From: Schistosoma mansoni
Lineage: Eukaryota; Platyhelminthes; Trematoda; Strigeidida; Schistosomatidae
Length of the DNA stretch: 64,000 nt
NCBI RefSeq assembly: GCF_000237925.1
Contig: NW_017386032.1
Location: 248,001 to 312,000, forward strand
Direction of reading: 5' to 3'
Of the stretch, positions 21,396-33,800 are shown one piece after another. The translations under genes and the position numbers were made by a program. The notes under the pieces were generated by a model. The model saw only the letters and a program-made list of their open reading frames with translations. It did not search any database and was not told the origin of the DNA. Position 1 is the stretch's first letter, and each line of letters begins with the position of its first letter.

Positions 21396-24300
21396 ATGCC
21401 ACTTCCTAAACATACAGTTCAACCAGTCAAACTCAGTCAGGTAGTTGTTCCGAATGGCATCGACAATGAGTTAGAATTTGTGGTTAATTCCACGGTCTGC
21501 AATGTCATGAGACAGATAGCGTCAGTTAGCCGATTGGCCAATACCATGTTCGAAGAACTCACTACCGATTTTTCTCGACTAGTTGAGCGGACTATTCGTC
21601 TGCAAAATCGTCTGGGTAAACTTCATGAAGATATGCAAATGGCACGCAGCGGAGACGAAGACCTTACTGCTGGGGTACAAGAAGTTGAGATTCCGGTGTT
21701 CTCTAGCAAAAAGCCAACCGATAGCCAGGTAAGTCGTTCTACGTTTTCATTTTAGTTAGGTATTAAATCAAAATACCATACCTCCTTCTATGCGGTCACA
21801 ATATGATCAAGCAGAAGCAGCTCCAGCACTTCAACAAATGGATGAACTCAGAGATGATAAGAAAACTAGCATGAGATTGTATTCAGATCCCAGCTTTTTC
21901 TTTGATTTATGGAGTCAGGAAATGTTACAAGACCGCAAGCACAAAAGAGCCGCCAAGAAAAAAGTAATTTCTCATATCTTCTATTTGCAACACATATTTG
22001 TAGCTGCATTCATTGTTGTTTTATCTAGGTCATCTAAGCATTTATAAATTATTTCCTTTAAATTACAAAGTTATTAGTGCTTACCTGATGTTCTTTTCAT
22101 GGTTTCGATAATAAATGTGCTCTTGTTTTGTGATTACGTGGATTTTGTAGTTGAAGTATATATCCGTGTCAGTTCTTAAATCGTCTGGTGACTTTTTTGA
22201 AAATTAGTACTAAACCGGAAAATCAAGTTTTGGAGTGATACAATTAGAATCATATGTTTTGTTCCTAAATTCTTCCATGTTATGGTGTTAGTGAATTCTA
22301 CAGTTTCGTTTGATGCCTTTAATCACGTCGCTACAACTAAACTTTTTGATCAAGTTTTGTCTTTATATCCAACTACATATTCGTTTCTTGAATTGTAGGA
22401 TTCTTATTTAGTTGTATTCTCCTTTTTTTGCTTTTCTTTCAGTAAGTAAAAATCGATCGCCCCACTCTTCTGTCTCACATTTCTTTTAAACCCATATCCT
22501 TGTTATAAGGTTGCGTTCCCCTCCAACCTTTGTCTTGCCCCAGTTCTCTCGATCTTTAATGTCACCAAAAGTTTTCTACAAACAAATTTTACAAGTAGCA
22601 CTGAGATTGATCCATAGCATATTCTTCCTTACTGATTAATACACAACCGTTTGTATTCATAAAGAAGTAATGGTGTTTTGTTAGGATTCTCGAAGCAGTT
22701 TTAAAAGTGATCATACTAAATTCCTCGACTCACTCTTTCTTGCAGTCACTTAAAAATGTATGTTTGCATAGTCAGGAAACCATTTATCACAATCAATTTA
22801 CAGCAATATGATTCATTCTAATTCACAAGCCTGCATTTGTGTTGCATTCATTTACGATCATATTTTTTTCTGTGTGTCTGCGATTAGGTAAAAATGGGAA
22901 ACTGTAAGAAAGTAAATATATTCATGACTATAATCCTTTTATTCCAGTTTTAATAGTATTTTATACATCAAATATCCTAATCTTTGAAGCATGTGACCTG
23001 TTTTGGGTAAAATATTTATTTTAGAGACCGAAAATAAAGGGAAAAGCTGCTCCCGTTAAAAGTGGATCTAATCAGGGAGTTCAGAAACCTCAACTTATCA
23101 TTCAGCAACCAGGAGTTGGTGGCCATAAACTTCCCGCACCGTTATCCGAGCAAAACGGTTCTGTTAATGCCAGTTCTCATATGGATAGAAATGCCAGTAT
23201 TGTCAACGGTAAACCCACCCAACATCAGTTTGTGAATAATGGGGATTTTGGGAATCCTTCATTACCACCCCCGCCACCTCCACCGAATGCTCTTCATCCG
23301 TCAACACAAGTTGATAATGCAAAGGATTTTCGACATGCATCTAACCAAAAAAGTGATTATTGCCCAATTAAACCTGACCTTGATGGTGTCAATCCGTTTC
23401 CTTCAGTTACCAACAACATTTGTATCAACCATGACCCTTCACCAGCCCATCAGATGACTCTTCCTGATCCTCCCGCACTCCATACACAAATGGCATCTCT
23501 TATTTTACCACCACCACTTCCTCCAGCTTTCTTGAGCGACAGAGAGTCAAAAGTTCCAGGTTGGTTTAAACCTCAATCTGATGCATCGTTTGGATTTCGC
23601 GTAATAAAGTTTCAATTTGGTGTATTTAGTATCCGTCTATTACGTATACAATTGAGTTCGTTCATCCTCTATATCTTTAGCCTAGTACCATTCCATAATT
23701 TTCACCTCAGTTGCGTTTTTCAAACTACTTTTCTACAGTAGGTATTATTATTCCTTCCCTTAGCTTTTAATTGTGCTTATTTCTTTATTTCATGACCCCT
23801 AAAAACCAGTGTAGTAATAAGTCAAATCACATTGGAAGATGCACTAGTGTGGTGGGTATTCTATGTTCACAGGGTTTATGTCTGCTCTGGCATTCGTTCT
23901 GAAGAGAAAAGATTCGCAAACGTTAGCACTACTGGACTTCTAACCTTACTCCACAGATTTTTGAATTTGTTGGCATGGTTTTCAAGAGGAGCTGTTAAAG
24001 TTTTTTGACAAGCTTCGAGAATGTATCTTCATGGTCATTGATTAATGACACCGAGATTTCCATTTGGTACGCTTTCCGTTTGCTTATTTCCTATCATAGT
24101 GCTGATGTTTTGTGGCATGGACTAGTACACAATTATCCCGGATTCTTAATTACTCTTAAATATATCTATATACAAAACTTCATTAATTTGACCACTCATT
24201 TGAACGATCTCATCTTTGATGTGCGGTTGGTTTGTGGCTTGAATTTTTATGTGATTTTATGCAGCGCGTCATGTTGATACGTCTTCGTGGATTCTGTTTT

Positions 24301-27072
24301 TATTTGTTTGCGTATGCCTGATTTGTTCATCTTTCTAGATATTGTATTTACGTTTGTGTTGCGCTTTTTTTGTTAATTTGGATATTTGTAGTTTTTATTT
24401 AACTTTGTAGATATTAACAAAAATTCACATCCGAATGATGAAGCTGCTAGCAGAGACCCCTCTGGACAAGATGGAAATGGTAGGATATCACCACCCACAC
24501 AAATGCATGATGGCAAAGAAAAACAGTTCCAGTATATTAATTCTGTAGGTATGGAATCGGTAAGTTACTTGACTTCCTTGTAGCTGTTTCTTCTATTAGC
24601 TTAAAGCTAATTAAAATGCTGCAGTCATTTTTTACTACGATTAGAGATAATACATGTTTTACTTGCACTAGTTAGTTTAATTAGGCCCCCACATATATTA
24701 ATAGCTATTTAACGTGAATGGACGATGAATCCATCATTAAATTCCTGTTTTGTTTTCGTGTATGATGACTGTAATACTGACTTTGCTTTTACTATATTGC
24801 AAGTGTTTATGGACTAATATAATCGTAAAGTACTTATTAAATAGATTAAACCTGTAATCAATTGATTTGAATTTTTAAGTTTATATATATATATATTAAA
24901 AGCTAGACCTTTTTTAGCTCTATAAATTTTCCCAGTCTGTTGCTAACTTGGCATTGTTTATACTCCGAATAATTCTCCCACTTTTTGCATCCACGTTTCA
25001 GTCATCGTCGGCTTTACATAATCTTCCTCCGCCTCCTCCCGCGCCGATTTTTGAGGCGAAAAACTTCAATGAGCCTTGTAAACCCAACAGACAGCATAGT
25101 GAGTCGGATACTTGTAATCATAAGTCCACTTCTTCGACCCTGCCTCCCCCAGTTACACCTTTTGTGGCTTCGTCACCAACATCTATTCTATGTTCATCTA
25201 CACAACCTCCACCACCCCCACCTCCACCTCCCTTTATACCAACCCAGAAAGTTGGGTCTGAAAGTCCAAACAATCAAGCAACCTTACCAACTAAGAACAA
25301 TATCCCACGATGCAATGTACCTCAGTGTCCTCCTGCAGATTTGCTTTCTGCTATACGCGCTGGCTGTCAGTTACGCAAAGTAGGTGAACGAAATCTTCCC
25401 GACCAGTCGAAATTTAGCCGTGCAAATAGTTTATCGACTCTGGTAAACAAACCTAAGGATGTTCAAGTAAGTCTTACGGATTTTAATTTTCTTAAACTTC
25501 GCTTGTGTGTATCTACTTTTAAATGTACTACATCTCATCCCTAAGGGAAGTGTTACATTTCAATAGTCAAGGTGACTATTGCCTCTTGCTCATTCAAATT
25601 GCAAAGGTTTTCTTTTAAAACCTAATTGCTTTGTAAACACAGTGGTTGTATTGATCAGCTTTGTATAGAATCACAGATAAATAGTTCTTCATCGTAATAA
25701 TCTCGATTATGTAGTTATGTAGTCTCCTCAACCCTGTTACTACAAAAATGTACTTGTAGAGTGTCATGAAATAACGTACTAAAAGAGAAAACGAATCAAT
25801 GATCCTTCCAGATGGAAGCACAAACTGAAAGTAACGATGTCCACTTTTGGCGCGGAAATGAGAAATTCAAATTTTTACGGTTGAATTGCGAAAATAAGTT
25901 CGCCAAGTGGTTTCTGGTGATCTAGCTTCCTGTTGGAAATGCTAGGTCCCCAGAACTCACTTAGTAAACGTCCTACTTTCGTAATTTTATTATGGAAAAT
26001 AGGATTTCTTGTTTTCGTGCCGAAAGCGTCCATTTTTACCTTCAGATTGTATTTCCCACTTGAAAGGACCCTAAATGTCATTGGTTCGTTGTCCCTTCTA
26101 ATATGCTATTATGTGATGTTTCCCAAAGAAATTTTAATGTTGTATATATACACTTGAGTTGTGTGCTTTTTGTTCGTGCTTGTGACCATCTGTGAAATAT
26201 ACACTTTCCCTCATCAGAACCTAAACTTCCTTCTTTATTTAGGGGGGTTAGGATGCATCGGAATAGTTAGCTTATCTTGTCGTTGTGTCACTGATCTTTC
26301 GTTCCGTTCGCCGATCTTAGGTGATCTTGTAATCTCTTCAAACATTTATTTGTTTGAACACATAAACATTGGTACAAGGGGGCACCAAATACATATGCGC
26401 CACACAATAACAATGAGGTCAGTAGCAGTCACCATTGATTTGTCTGAGGGTCTGTGATGCTGCCCAGGTGTCCAAACCGAAGCAGATGGTTTTCTTAGTG
26501 GGCCACTTCCCAAGCCGTGGACCTAAAGGTCTAATCCACAAAGCAGTGGAGGAATTTTAGAAGATGCAGTCCCATGGTAGCCGGTGACTAACAATAGGTT
26601 CATACACCATTTACTCTCTCAGGATCCTGGAGCCCATGTGTACCATTGGTTTGAAATCAGGGTTTTTCAACTCCCCTAGGTGGACCCTCCGCGTCCATCA
26701 ACCCGTTTAAAGCACCGGACCATTTGATTTCCGTCCTCTCAGTTTCGTAAATAGCACCCCCGCTGCACACACCCAAGAGTTCCATTGCTTTTTCTCTCTG
26801 TAAGTAGTTACAATTTTTGGTCAAGTCGCTATAGTATTTTCTTGTGGTAGCCCCTTCCGGAACTAATTAGTACATAGCTGTTATGCCACGTGATGTTAGC
26901 TTGTATTTATTCTGTTTAACTACTTTAAGTATTTCCTTATTTTGCATGTTTTCATCTCCAGGCGATTTATGAAGCCGTTAGGCGTCGTCGGGAATGTATG
27001 GAAAATAATTCCTCGGAAGATGACGATGACGACAAAGATGCAGATAGTAATTCCTCCGGTTGGGAGGACTAG
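21396..27072 (+). CDS. WASF: WAVE/SCAR (WASF) actin nucleation-promoting factor, six coding exons
   Basis: Activates Arp2/3 downstream of Rac within the WAVE regulatory complex. My exon model is 21396-21728, 21760-21963, 23025-23559, 24411-24559, 25002-25466 and 26962-27072, all with GT..AG junctions. The frame stays open for 598 residues, close to the family's usual 500-560. Residues 1-170 are the WAVE homology domain: the start MPLPKH, then NVMRQIASVSRLANTMFEEL, then RLYSDPSFFFDLWSQEMLQD. A basic stretch (RKHKRAAKKK) follows. Proline-rich runs occur in exons 3 and 5 (nine Pro at 476-484). The WH2 motif is at 519-534 (DLLSAIRAGCQLRKV), followed by a basic central helix (563-575, AIYEAVRRRRECM) and an acidic tail ending GWED. 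Intron 1 is only 31 nt. An acceptor (tttcag) 9 nt before the ATG suggests a 5' UTR intron or spliced leader addition. Exon 3 could alternatively end at 23600, but that breaks the exon 4 frame. Confidence 0.93.
26343..26790 (-). repeat. About 450-bp non-autonomous repeat in last intron of WAVE gene
   Basis: Inverted copy of the 20690-21210 family. The tail (tttgtttgaacacataaaca, read on plus) is at the left end and the GC-rich body runs to about 26785. It is antisense to the WAVE gene in its 1.5 kb last intron and is more diverged than the 20.7 kb and 48.2 kb copies. Confidence 0.75.
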
Positions 27073-27610
27073 CTCTTATCCAGCGTGCCGAAATATGTAT
27101 TAGGCCATGTATCAGTCTCATTTTCATCTTTTTCCAGTAACACGTTTTTTTCAACACAATGCCCATCTTTGTATATTTACCATCTCTACTTATGTCTTTC
27201 TATAACTTCTGGTTTTGCTTTGTTCATGTTCTCATCCTTTTCTTCTATTATTATTTATTAGCTGTACATAAATGTACGATCCCGTTCACATAGGTATATA
27301 CTTATGTCTTCATTACCTTGTGATTTTTTCTCTAATTTCTTTGCTTCAATAATTTGAGGTAAGTTAAATTTTGACAGACCATAATTAAATTTTTGTGTTT
27401 TTCTGATAATCTCGAAGTTCTATTATGAAGTCCACCTCAACAGATTGTTACGCATTGATTTCGCAAATTGTAAAACTCCTGAGATTTTGTTTTGTTAACG
27501 ATTACAGACGGTATGATATGTGAAAATCCTTTTCTTCTGTTCTAGAAGTGTTACTATGATTGCTCGAATCTCATTAAAAAACAGATTAGTTATGATCTTA
27601 TACGTAACTG

Positions 27611-29335
27611 AAAGTCATTATTGATTTAACAATACTTATTAATAATTTGTGTCCAATGGCATATTGATTGTTTTATTATATATACAGTTTCAGGGCTGAC
27701 TTCATTGTATTAATTTCCTAACCATTTTGAGACGAAAATCAAGTTCATTTTTATGTGTCTGGTTATTATTATTTCCCTTTTAATTAGTAGTTTTCCTTTC
27801 TGCTGTTCTTTGTCTCTTTATTGAACAACTATTTCCATTTATTTTTTATGCTCCGGTGATTGCGACCGATGTGAACAAAATACCCTCGTTTAACTAAAGC
27901 ATTTGCTTTAATGCTTTTCAACGCATAAAAGTATGGGTGTCACTAATCCCTAAAAATCTTGTTAACATTCACTCTTCAGAATTTTACCACTTTTAAGCAA
28001 GGTTTATGGTCCGTAATGATAATCTGTTCGCCTCTGAATAATATTTCCCCCACTCAGTTCCTAACCTAGATATTGCTCAAGTGGTTTTTACAGCTTTTTT
28101 CGAATTAAATATAGACTATAGCTATATGGTCTTATCTCCATTTAATCATGGACAATTCATAACCTTCAATTTTTCCCATTAGTTGAATCGTTCCTGTAAG
28201 GTATATATTGATCCTATATCGTTAACTTGTTTTACGTTGCGATATACCTGTGCATCTATTTACTGACTACTGTGAATACGAAGATAATCGTTGCCATAAT
28301 AAGTAGAACTGTTTCTGGTGGTTGTTATTCAATGGATTGTGTAATGCTTCGATAGTTTCTTATAAATATCCTTTAGACATTTTGTTTTGCGTATTTATAA
28401 TATTTCATTTCGTGTATCCCAGTACTTTAATACATCTGGCTTTAATTTTGAAGGTAGATGTTCTTGATACTGATTTTTTAACAATGTAAACGTAATCATG
28501 CATGCATGAAGTATACCACTGACGAAATGTGTTGTTTAGTTGATAATATCTTACGATTTGGATCCACTAATTGCGAACTATTTAGTGGGGTACATTGTCT
28601 AAATAAACAAGAAAATAACAGCTATTCTTCTGTAGCATATTATATTAGTAAATTATATGCAAAGCAATTGAGTACAACTACTTAACACGTTTTCAATTTA
28701 TGACATGCGAAAAGAAATAAAGCCTACGTACTTTGTTCCACCAGTTTATCGAAACCATTGATCCAACAAAATAACGTCCACAAAACAATCGGGTTGCTGC
28801 ACTTCCCAGGCCCCAATGATAAAAACGGCTGAGAGTGGGATTACCAACCCCAGCTCCTGAGAAACAAAACTACTATAAAAACACTAGAAGAACTCATCTA
28901 AACTCTAGGAGGCGACATTTTCCCCTACAGATGCATACCTAAAGCTAACTCGGTCTCACCGAACCACACCACGAAAAACCAGATCGACCGCACTTTCCTC
29001 AATAAAAAATCCACGAGATCCATGGAAGAAGTAAGAACAAAGAGAGGAATTGATGTAGTTTCAGATCACCACCTGGTTGTACCAAATCGAAAGAGGCATC
29101 GTGCAGTTACATAAGGAATACTACAAATGTCTAGTATAGCCTTCCTTTGAGACGTAAACAAGTTCAGCGGGATATCAGCATAGTAGCTATCATCGACAAG
29201 CTTTAAGCCTTTCAAGACCTACCAGAAGATACGTCGGGAACCGCCATAAGCAACAACTGGAAAGTGATTCGAGAAGCAATAACTTCAACATCTCAGAAGA
29301 TGTTGACCCACAAGAAGCATCGGTATAAATAATGT
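27611..29335 (+). repeat. Right arm of 1.7 kb inverted repeat flanking the WAVE gene
   Basis: Reverse complement of 17607-19337. It begins 540 bp after the WAVE stop codon. The last part (28780-29335) is continuous with the SR2-like relic that runs on to 29790, so this arm looks like the original and the left arm the copy. Confidence 0.85.
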
Positions 29336-29790
29336 ACTCGGCACAGGCCGAGTACACAGAAGCAAACACACAAGTCAAAGTGCATTAGAGCTGATTAGCG
29401 GAACCATGTAGGAGGTCTGACAACCACAGCAGAGAGAGCTACAAGAGAAGGAAATATGGAGGAACTATGTGATACTACAACCAAGAAGCTTACAAGAAAA
29501 CGTAGTAGACCAGAGTGACCGGTCAAGAACAGAGAAGGAAAACCAATTAATGAGGGTTAACGGCAGTGGGACAGGTGGGTAGAGTACTTTGAAGATCTTT
29601 CAAACTGATCGACATTACTGAGCACAGCTAACATCGAGGCAGCACACAAAGACCTCCCTGTAGATAGTACCCCACCAACTATCAAAGGAATTAGCGGAGC
29701 CATCAAACAATTTAGGGATGCCATAGCAATAGTTGGACTAGACAGCATACCAGCTAAGGTACTTCAGTCAGATATGGTACCAGATACCAT
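28780..29790 (+). pseudogene. SR2-like RTE relic: endonuclease end, linker, start of RT
   Basis: Plus-strand reading contains PNHTTKNQIDRTFLNKK near 28955-29010, then SDHHLVVPNRK near 29062-29095 (the SDHH motif that closes AP endonucleases). The linker follows (SNNWKVIREAI near 29250; AEYTEANTQVK near 29347). Next is the pre-reverse-transcriptase segment ANIEAAHKDLPVDSTPPTI near 29630-29690, ending LDSIPAKVLQSDM near 29738-29777. Several stops and frameshifts break it. It is cut at about 29790 by an oppositely oriented reverse-transcriptase relic of another family. Confidence 0.8.
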
Positions 29791-29794
29791 GTTT

Positions 29795-30830
29795 TGATTT
29801 GGCTGCCCCCAACACTTACTTCCATCCCCAATACTAGTCAGCATAGCGCGTCATGGTAATCGGTGTTCAGGCTTACGTAACATGTGGCTCAACCATCTCA
29901 GTCGATGAAGATTCATGACTTCATCAACTGATTTATCATTCCATAATACCGTGTCTAACCTCACTATTACTTACCCGGTGATACCAGCAGATGCAAGCAA
30001 TATTTCTAAGGCATCTGTGGTCAAATACTAGTAACCTACGAGTATCTTCTACTCTTAATGGCCATGTTTCACAGCCGTAAAGTAGAACAGAGCGAACTGC
30101 TGCGCCGTATACCCGTCCCTTAATTGATAGACGGATATCTCGCCTTCGCCATAGGTGACGCAATTTGGCAAAAGCTAAACGAGCTTTTTGAATCCGTGAA
30201 CAGATTTCGCCAGACACCAACCCGTTAGGGCTGATCACACTTCCAAGATAAGTGAAGTTGTCGACGCGTTCGACTACTTCACTCCCTATCCTTAGTTCAG
30301 GTGTTGACGCAGGCCAGTCCTGGAGTAACAATTTACAGTCAGAGGGGGAGAAACGCATCCCAAACATCCTGGCATTATTACTCAGTTCTAATAAGACTGC
30401 ATTTTGTCAGCGTCTTCACTAAACAGGACTATATCATCTGCGTATTCTGAGTCGATAAGTGAACCTCCTGGTAGGAGATCAATTCCTGAAAATTCAGTCG
30501 ACGAGAGTGTTATTTCTAGCAATAGGTCTATAATGAAGTTAAACAAAAATGAGGATAGTGGACAGCCTTGTCAGACACCACTTGATGTTGTAAAATCTGA
30601 TAACAGTTCGCCATAAGCTCTCACTCGACTGGTAGTGTTCGAGTAAAGAGCCTTCACAAGGTTTATGTACTTCTGAGGTACACCTTTTAATGACAGACAC
30701 TGCCACAGAACCTCTCGGTCTACAGAGTCGAATGCTGCTTTTAAGTCAAGAAAAACTATCATTGTCGGGCTTACGAAAATGGTAGTGAATAGATTATCAA
30801 AATCGAAAAAAATGCAATCGCACACACCAG
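29795..30830 (-). pseudogene. SR3-like RTE reverse transcriptase relic
   Basis: Minus-strand frames in order: 30825-30571 reads VFLDLKAAFDSVDREVLWQ (RT domain block A) and later DFTTSSGV, leading towards the RQGCPLS block. Frame 30367-29936 reads MRFSPSDCKLLLQDW, then VDNFTYLGSVI, RSVLLYGCETWPL and RCLRNIACICWYHR (RT C-terminus and thumb). The end continues to NLHRLRWLSHMLRKPEHRL at about 29915-29860 in another frame. The block with the catalytic YADD lies between the two open frames, around 30370-30570, and is not continuous. It belongs to the same family as the 3' end at 53045-53515. Confidence 0.85.
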
Positions 30831-33800
30831 ATCATATCCTTTAAAACAGTAACTTCAAGGGTCAAAGTTGGTGTTTTGTTACTAAAATGACACAAAAGCC
30901 CGAAATGGCTAAACTTAAACTACTCCCATCTAAACAGGATAGTTATATAAGCCTGACTGAACTGACCGATGCAGAGGAGCCCTGGCCATGACGTAAGTGA
31001 AAAAAAATGGTGTGATAAGAGATGTTTAGTCTGCTCAAAGTCGAATGTAAGAAAAGGTAGATCTCTTATCCGTCACGTCCTTAGAGCAGTTTGAAAAAAT
31101 GGACAATGTGTTACGTGGCTCTACACCAACTAGGAGTGGCTAGATTTTCAAACTGTACAGCAATAGTTGCACCGCATTGTTGTACTAATAACCATGACTA
31201 ATTATACCGGTAACTCACCACAAACACAAGAACTCGACACTTCAGTGGCATACTACGAACAATTCTAAAGTAGGTTTGTCCTTAACGAATCCTTTGAACT
31301 ATAATTGCCTAATAAGAATACCATGTAATTCCCGACTCTAAAAGAACTACGTACGATTGAGTTGGTACACACACTCATGCAGTGATGCCATGATCACGTA
31401 CGTATATCAGGATCTCAGGTCCTGAATGAGGCAAAGGTTGGGGACAAACTGATTCTTAGACCCGAGTTAACCAGATGTGATTTCAAAAATGCTTGTCTGA
31501 AGCTTCACAATTATGGGTTAATAAAATTTGTCTCTAAAAATAATGAGGCATCTTGGTAACTATTGAGGTAAAGGTATCCAGGAATTGTTCATATCGAGTC
31601 TTTGGGATAGCTTCCCAAACACTCTATGTTGGCTATGCAAAAAGTCGTCGTGTCATTCCCATAAGTGAACACACAAGGTAGGTTTCAACTAATTATAAAT
31701 TGTTATGATTTGACCTTACGAATCACAACATTTATCTAAGTGTAGTAGACGTTGAAGTAAGACTATTGTTAGGATTTTTTTAAGAACTACCCGCACCTGG
31801 CAAAGTTAACTGTTATTTCGATTTTACTTTCGAGACTTATTCGGATGGCTGAGAACCAACATGTATGCTCCTAGTGCTAGTCAGCAGTGAGTTGCATTTG
31901 ACTGAAACGGAAAGTGTTTATCTAAGCCTGTCCATAGACTGTACTATCGCTATCCAAAAATCGATAAATGTATGAAATAAAGTGCTTGATACAGCAAGTC
32001 ACCGAGTACTACAAGAAAAAAACACTTGTAATGTCTTACGCAGCATTTCGTGACTTTATTTTCCTTGCACTACTGACAATATGAATTGCTCGGAAAAAAC
32101 AAAAACCGGTGTAGCAGTTGATGTCTAGTCTGAGGGTACTTGGAGTACCAGGCCTAGTTGAGCAACGTGAGGGAAGCTGGGAAAAAAAACTAGGGCAAAG
32201 ATCAGGCGATAACTCAGCAAGAGCACATAGTGTACTTACTTTTATTAAGAAGAGCAATCGATAGCAATTATCGACAACACAAGCGTGAAAGCAAAACAGT
32301 CAAACAGATGAAACCTGAATATGACTTAGAACCGAATACAATTTGTAAGTCAATATATGGAACGTCTGATTTCTGTCTAATAAAACAAATAAACAAGCGA
32401 CCATACTCTGGCAGTTAAAGCAACAATTTTCAATAGTCAACAAAAGTGAAATATCAAACATTTTCGAGTACTCTTCTATTCGTTCAGTGAGCCAACACTG
32501 AATGTAAAAATTTGATTTACATTGGAGACTCTTGCAATCTTCTAAAGTTATCTGCATATAAATTCTCTACGAATAGGAACTGCAGCTCATCCCAAGTTTG
32601 CAGATTAAATAAGCAAATAAAGCTAGATTTATATGTTGAAATGAAATCCACTTTGAGAAGTATGTTTTTACAATCAAAACTCGCATACCAAATGAGAGGA
32701 AAAACCATAGGTGTTGCACACTATTGCCCAATGAAAATCAGATGGGCTATAAATTCATGGACGTATATTCTGTTCCCTCCGAGTACATATTTTAATGGAT
32801 ACTGCCATAGAAGAAATAACACTGCATTTATCTTCAAAGTGTTTTCTGCATTCTGCGGAAAATTGACTTGTGACGTCGTTTGATAACTAGAATATGAGTA
32901 ACACACAAAATAAACTGAACTTCCGTCCAGTGAATCTACATAGAAAGAGGTATTGAAACGTCTATGTGACTTCCTAGGCATTTGAAAATAGTCATCTTGG
33001 AACAATCAATTTCAAGCAACAGAACCGTGAGTAACTTGGACATAAAGCGGGACCACATCATCCTGTGAATCTGTTAGTTTATTGACAGGGCATTGAACAA
33101 TAATTAAATTTTTCGACATGCAACGGTAACCAGTAAATTGTACTGAAGGTGTCTAAAGATGGATGAATCCCTTAAATAAATGGCTTTATCAGTCTTCGAT
33201 ATTGACTTTCGCCTCATTATTTTTACTAGACACACCTCTAGCTGAGGGCACTCGGTCATTCATCTTACGACGACTATCCAACATGGATTTCGTGCACTTC
33301 AACCCATCGATCGCCATTCAAACATACCCTGGTAGCCCTGCATTCTCGACTTCGATTGGCTTTGGTGTCCTTGTATGGGAAGAGGATTTGGACGGTAGCG
33401 TTATAAACCCTTGTTTCCTTGATATCTCCCCGAGCATGAGAACTTGTCAACTAAATGAGGAACTATTTGGTTGTAGACATTCAATGTAGTTCCACCTAAG
33501 ATACGCAAATACACCATTTAGTTAAACGTTAGATGGTAGAGATCAGTGGCTGATCAGTATAGACAAACGACAAATTAACCTTCAGGTTCGGTTATGATCA
33601 GATGCCTGAAAGGATCATTGATATTAAAAACTACGCTCTTCAAAGCAAAAGTACAATCGCAGTTCAGATGTGTTGTTTACAAGGGATATGTTCGTACGTG
33701 TGAGCGTCCCAACTTCTTGATAATCACCGTTTAAGAAATGCAACTGTAGTGATATTGATCCCTAAACACAAAATCTTTGAAGCTGAACATATAATTGCTG

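Noticed and set aside
21756-21759. Acceptor at 21755 for WAVE intron 1
   Set aside because: With exon 2 starting at 21756, none of the frames keeps the WAVE domain open. The AG at 21759 does.
23560-23600. Alternative donor for WAVE exon 3 at 23601
   Set aside because: It gives phase 0 and puts exon 4 into a frame that ends in a stop. The donor at 23560 keeps all later exons open.
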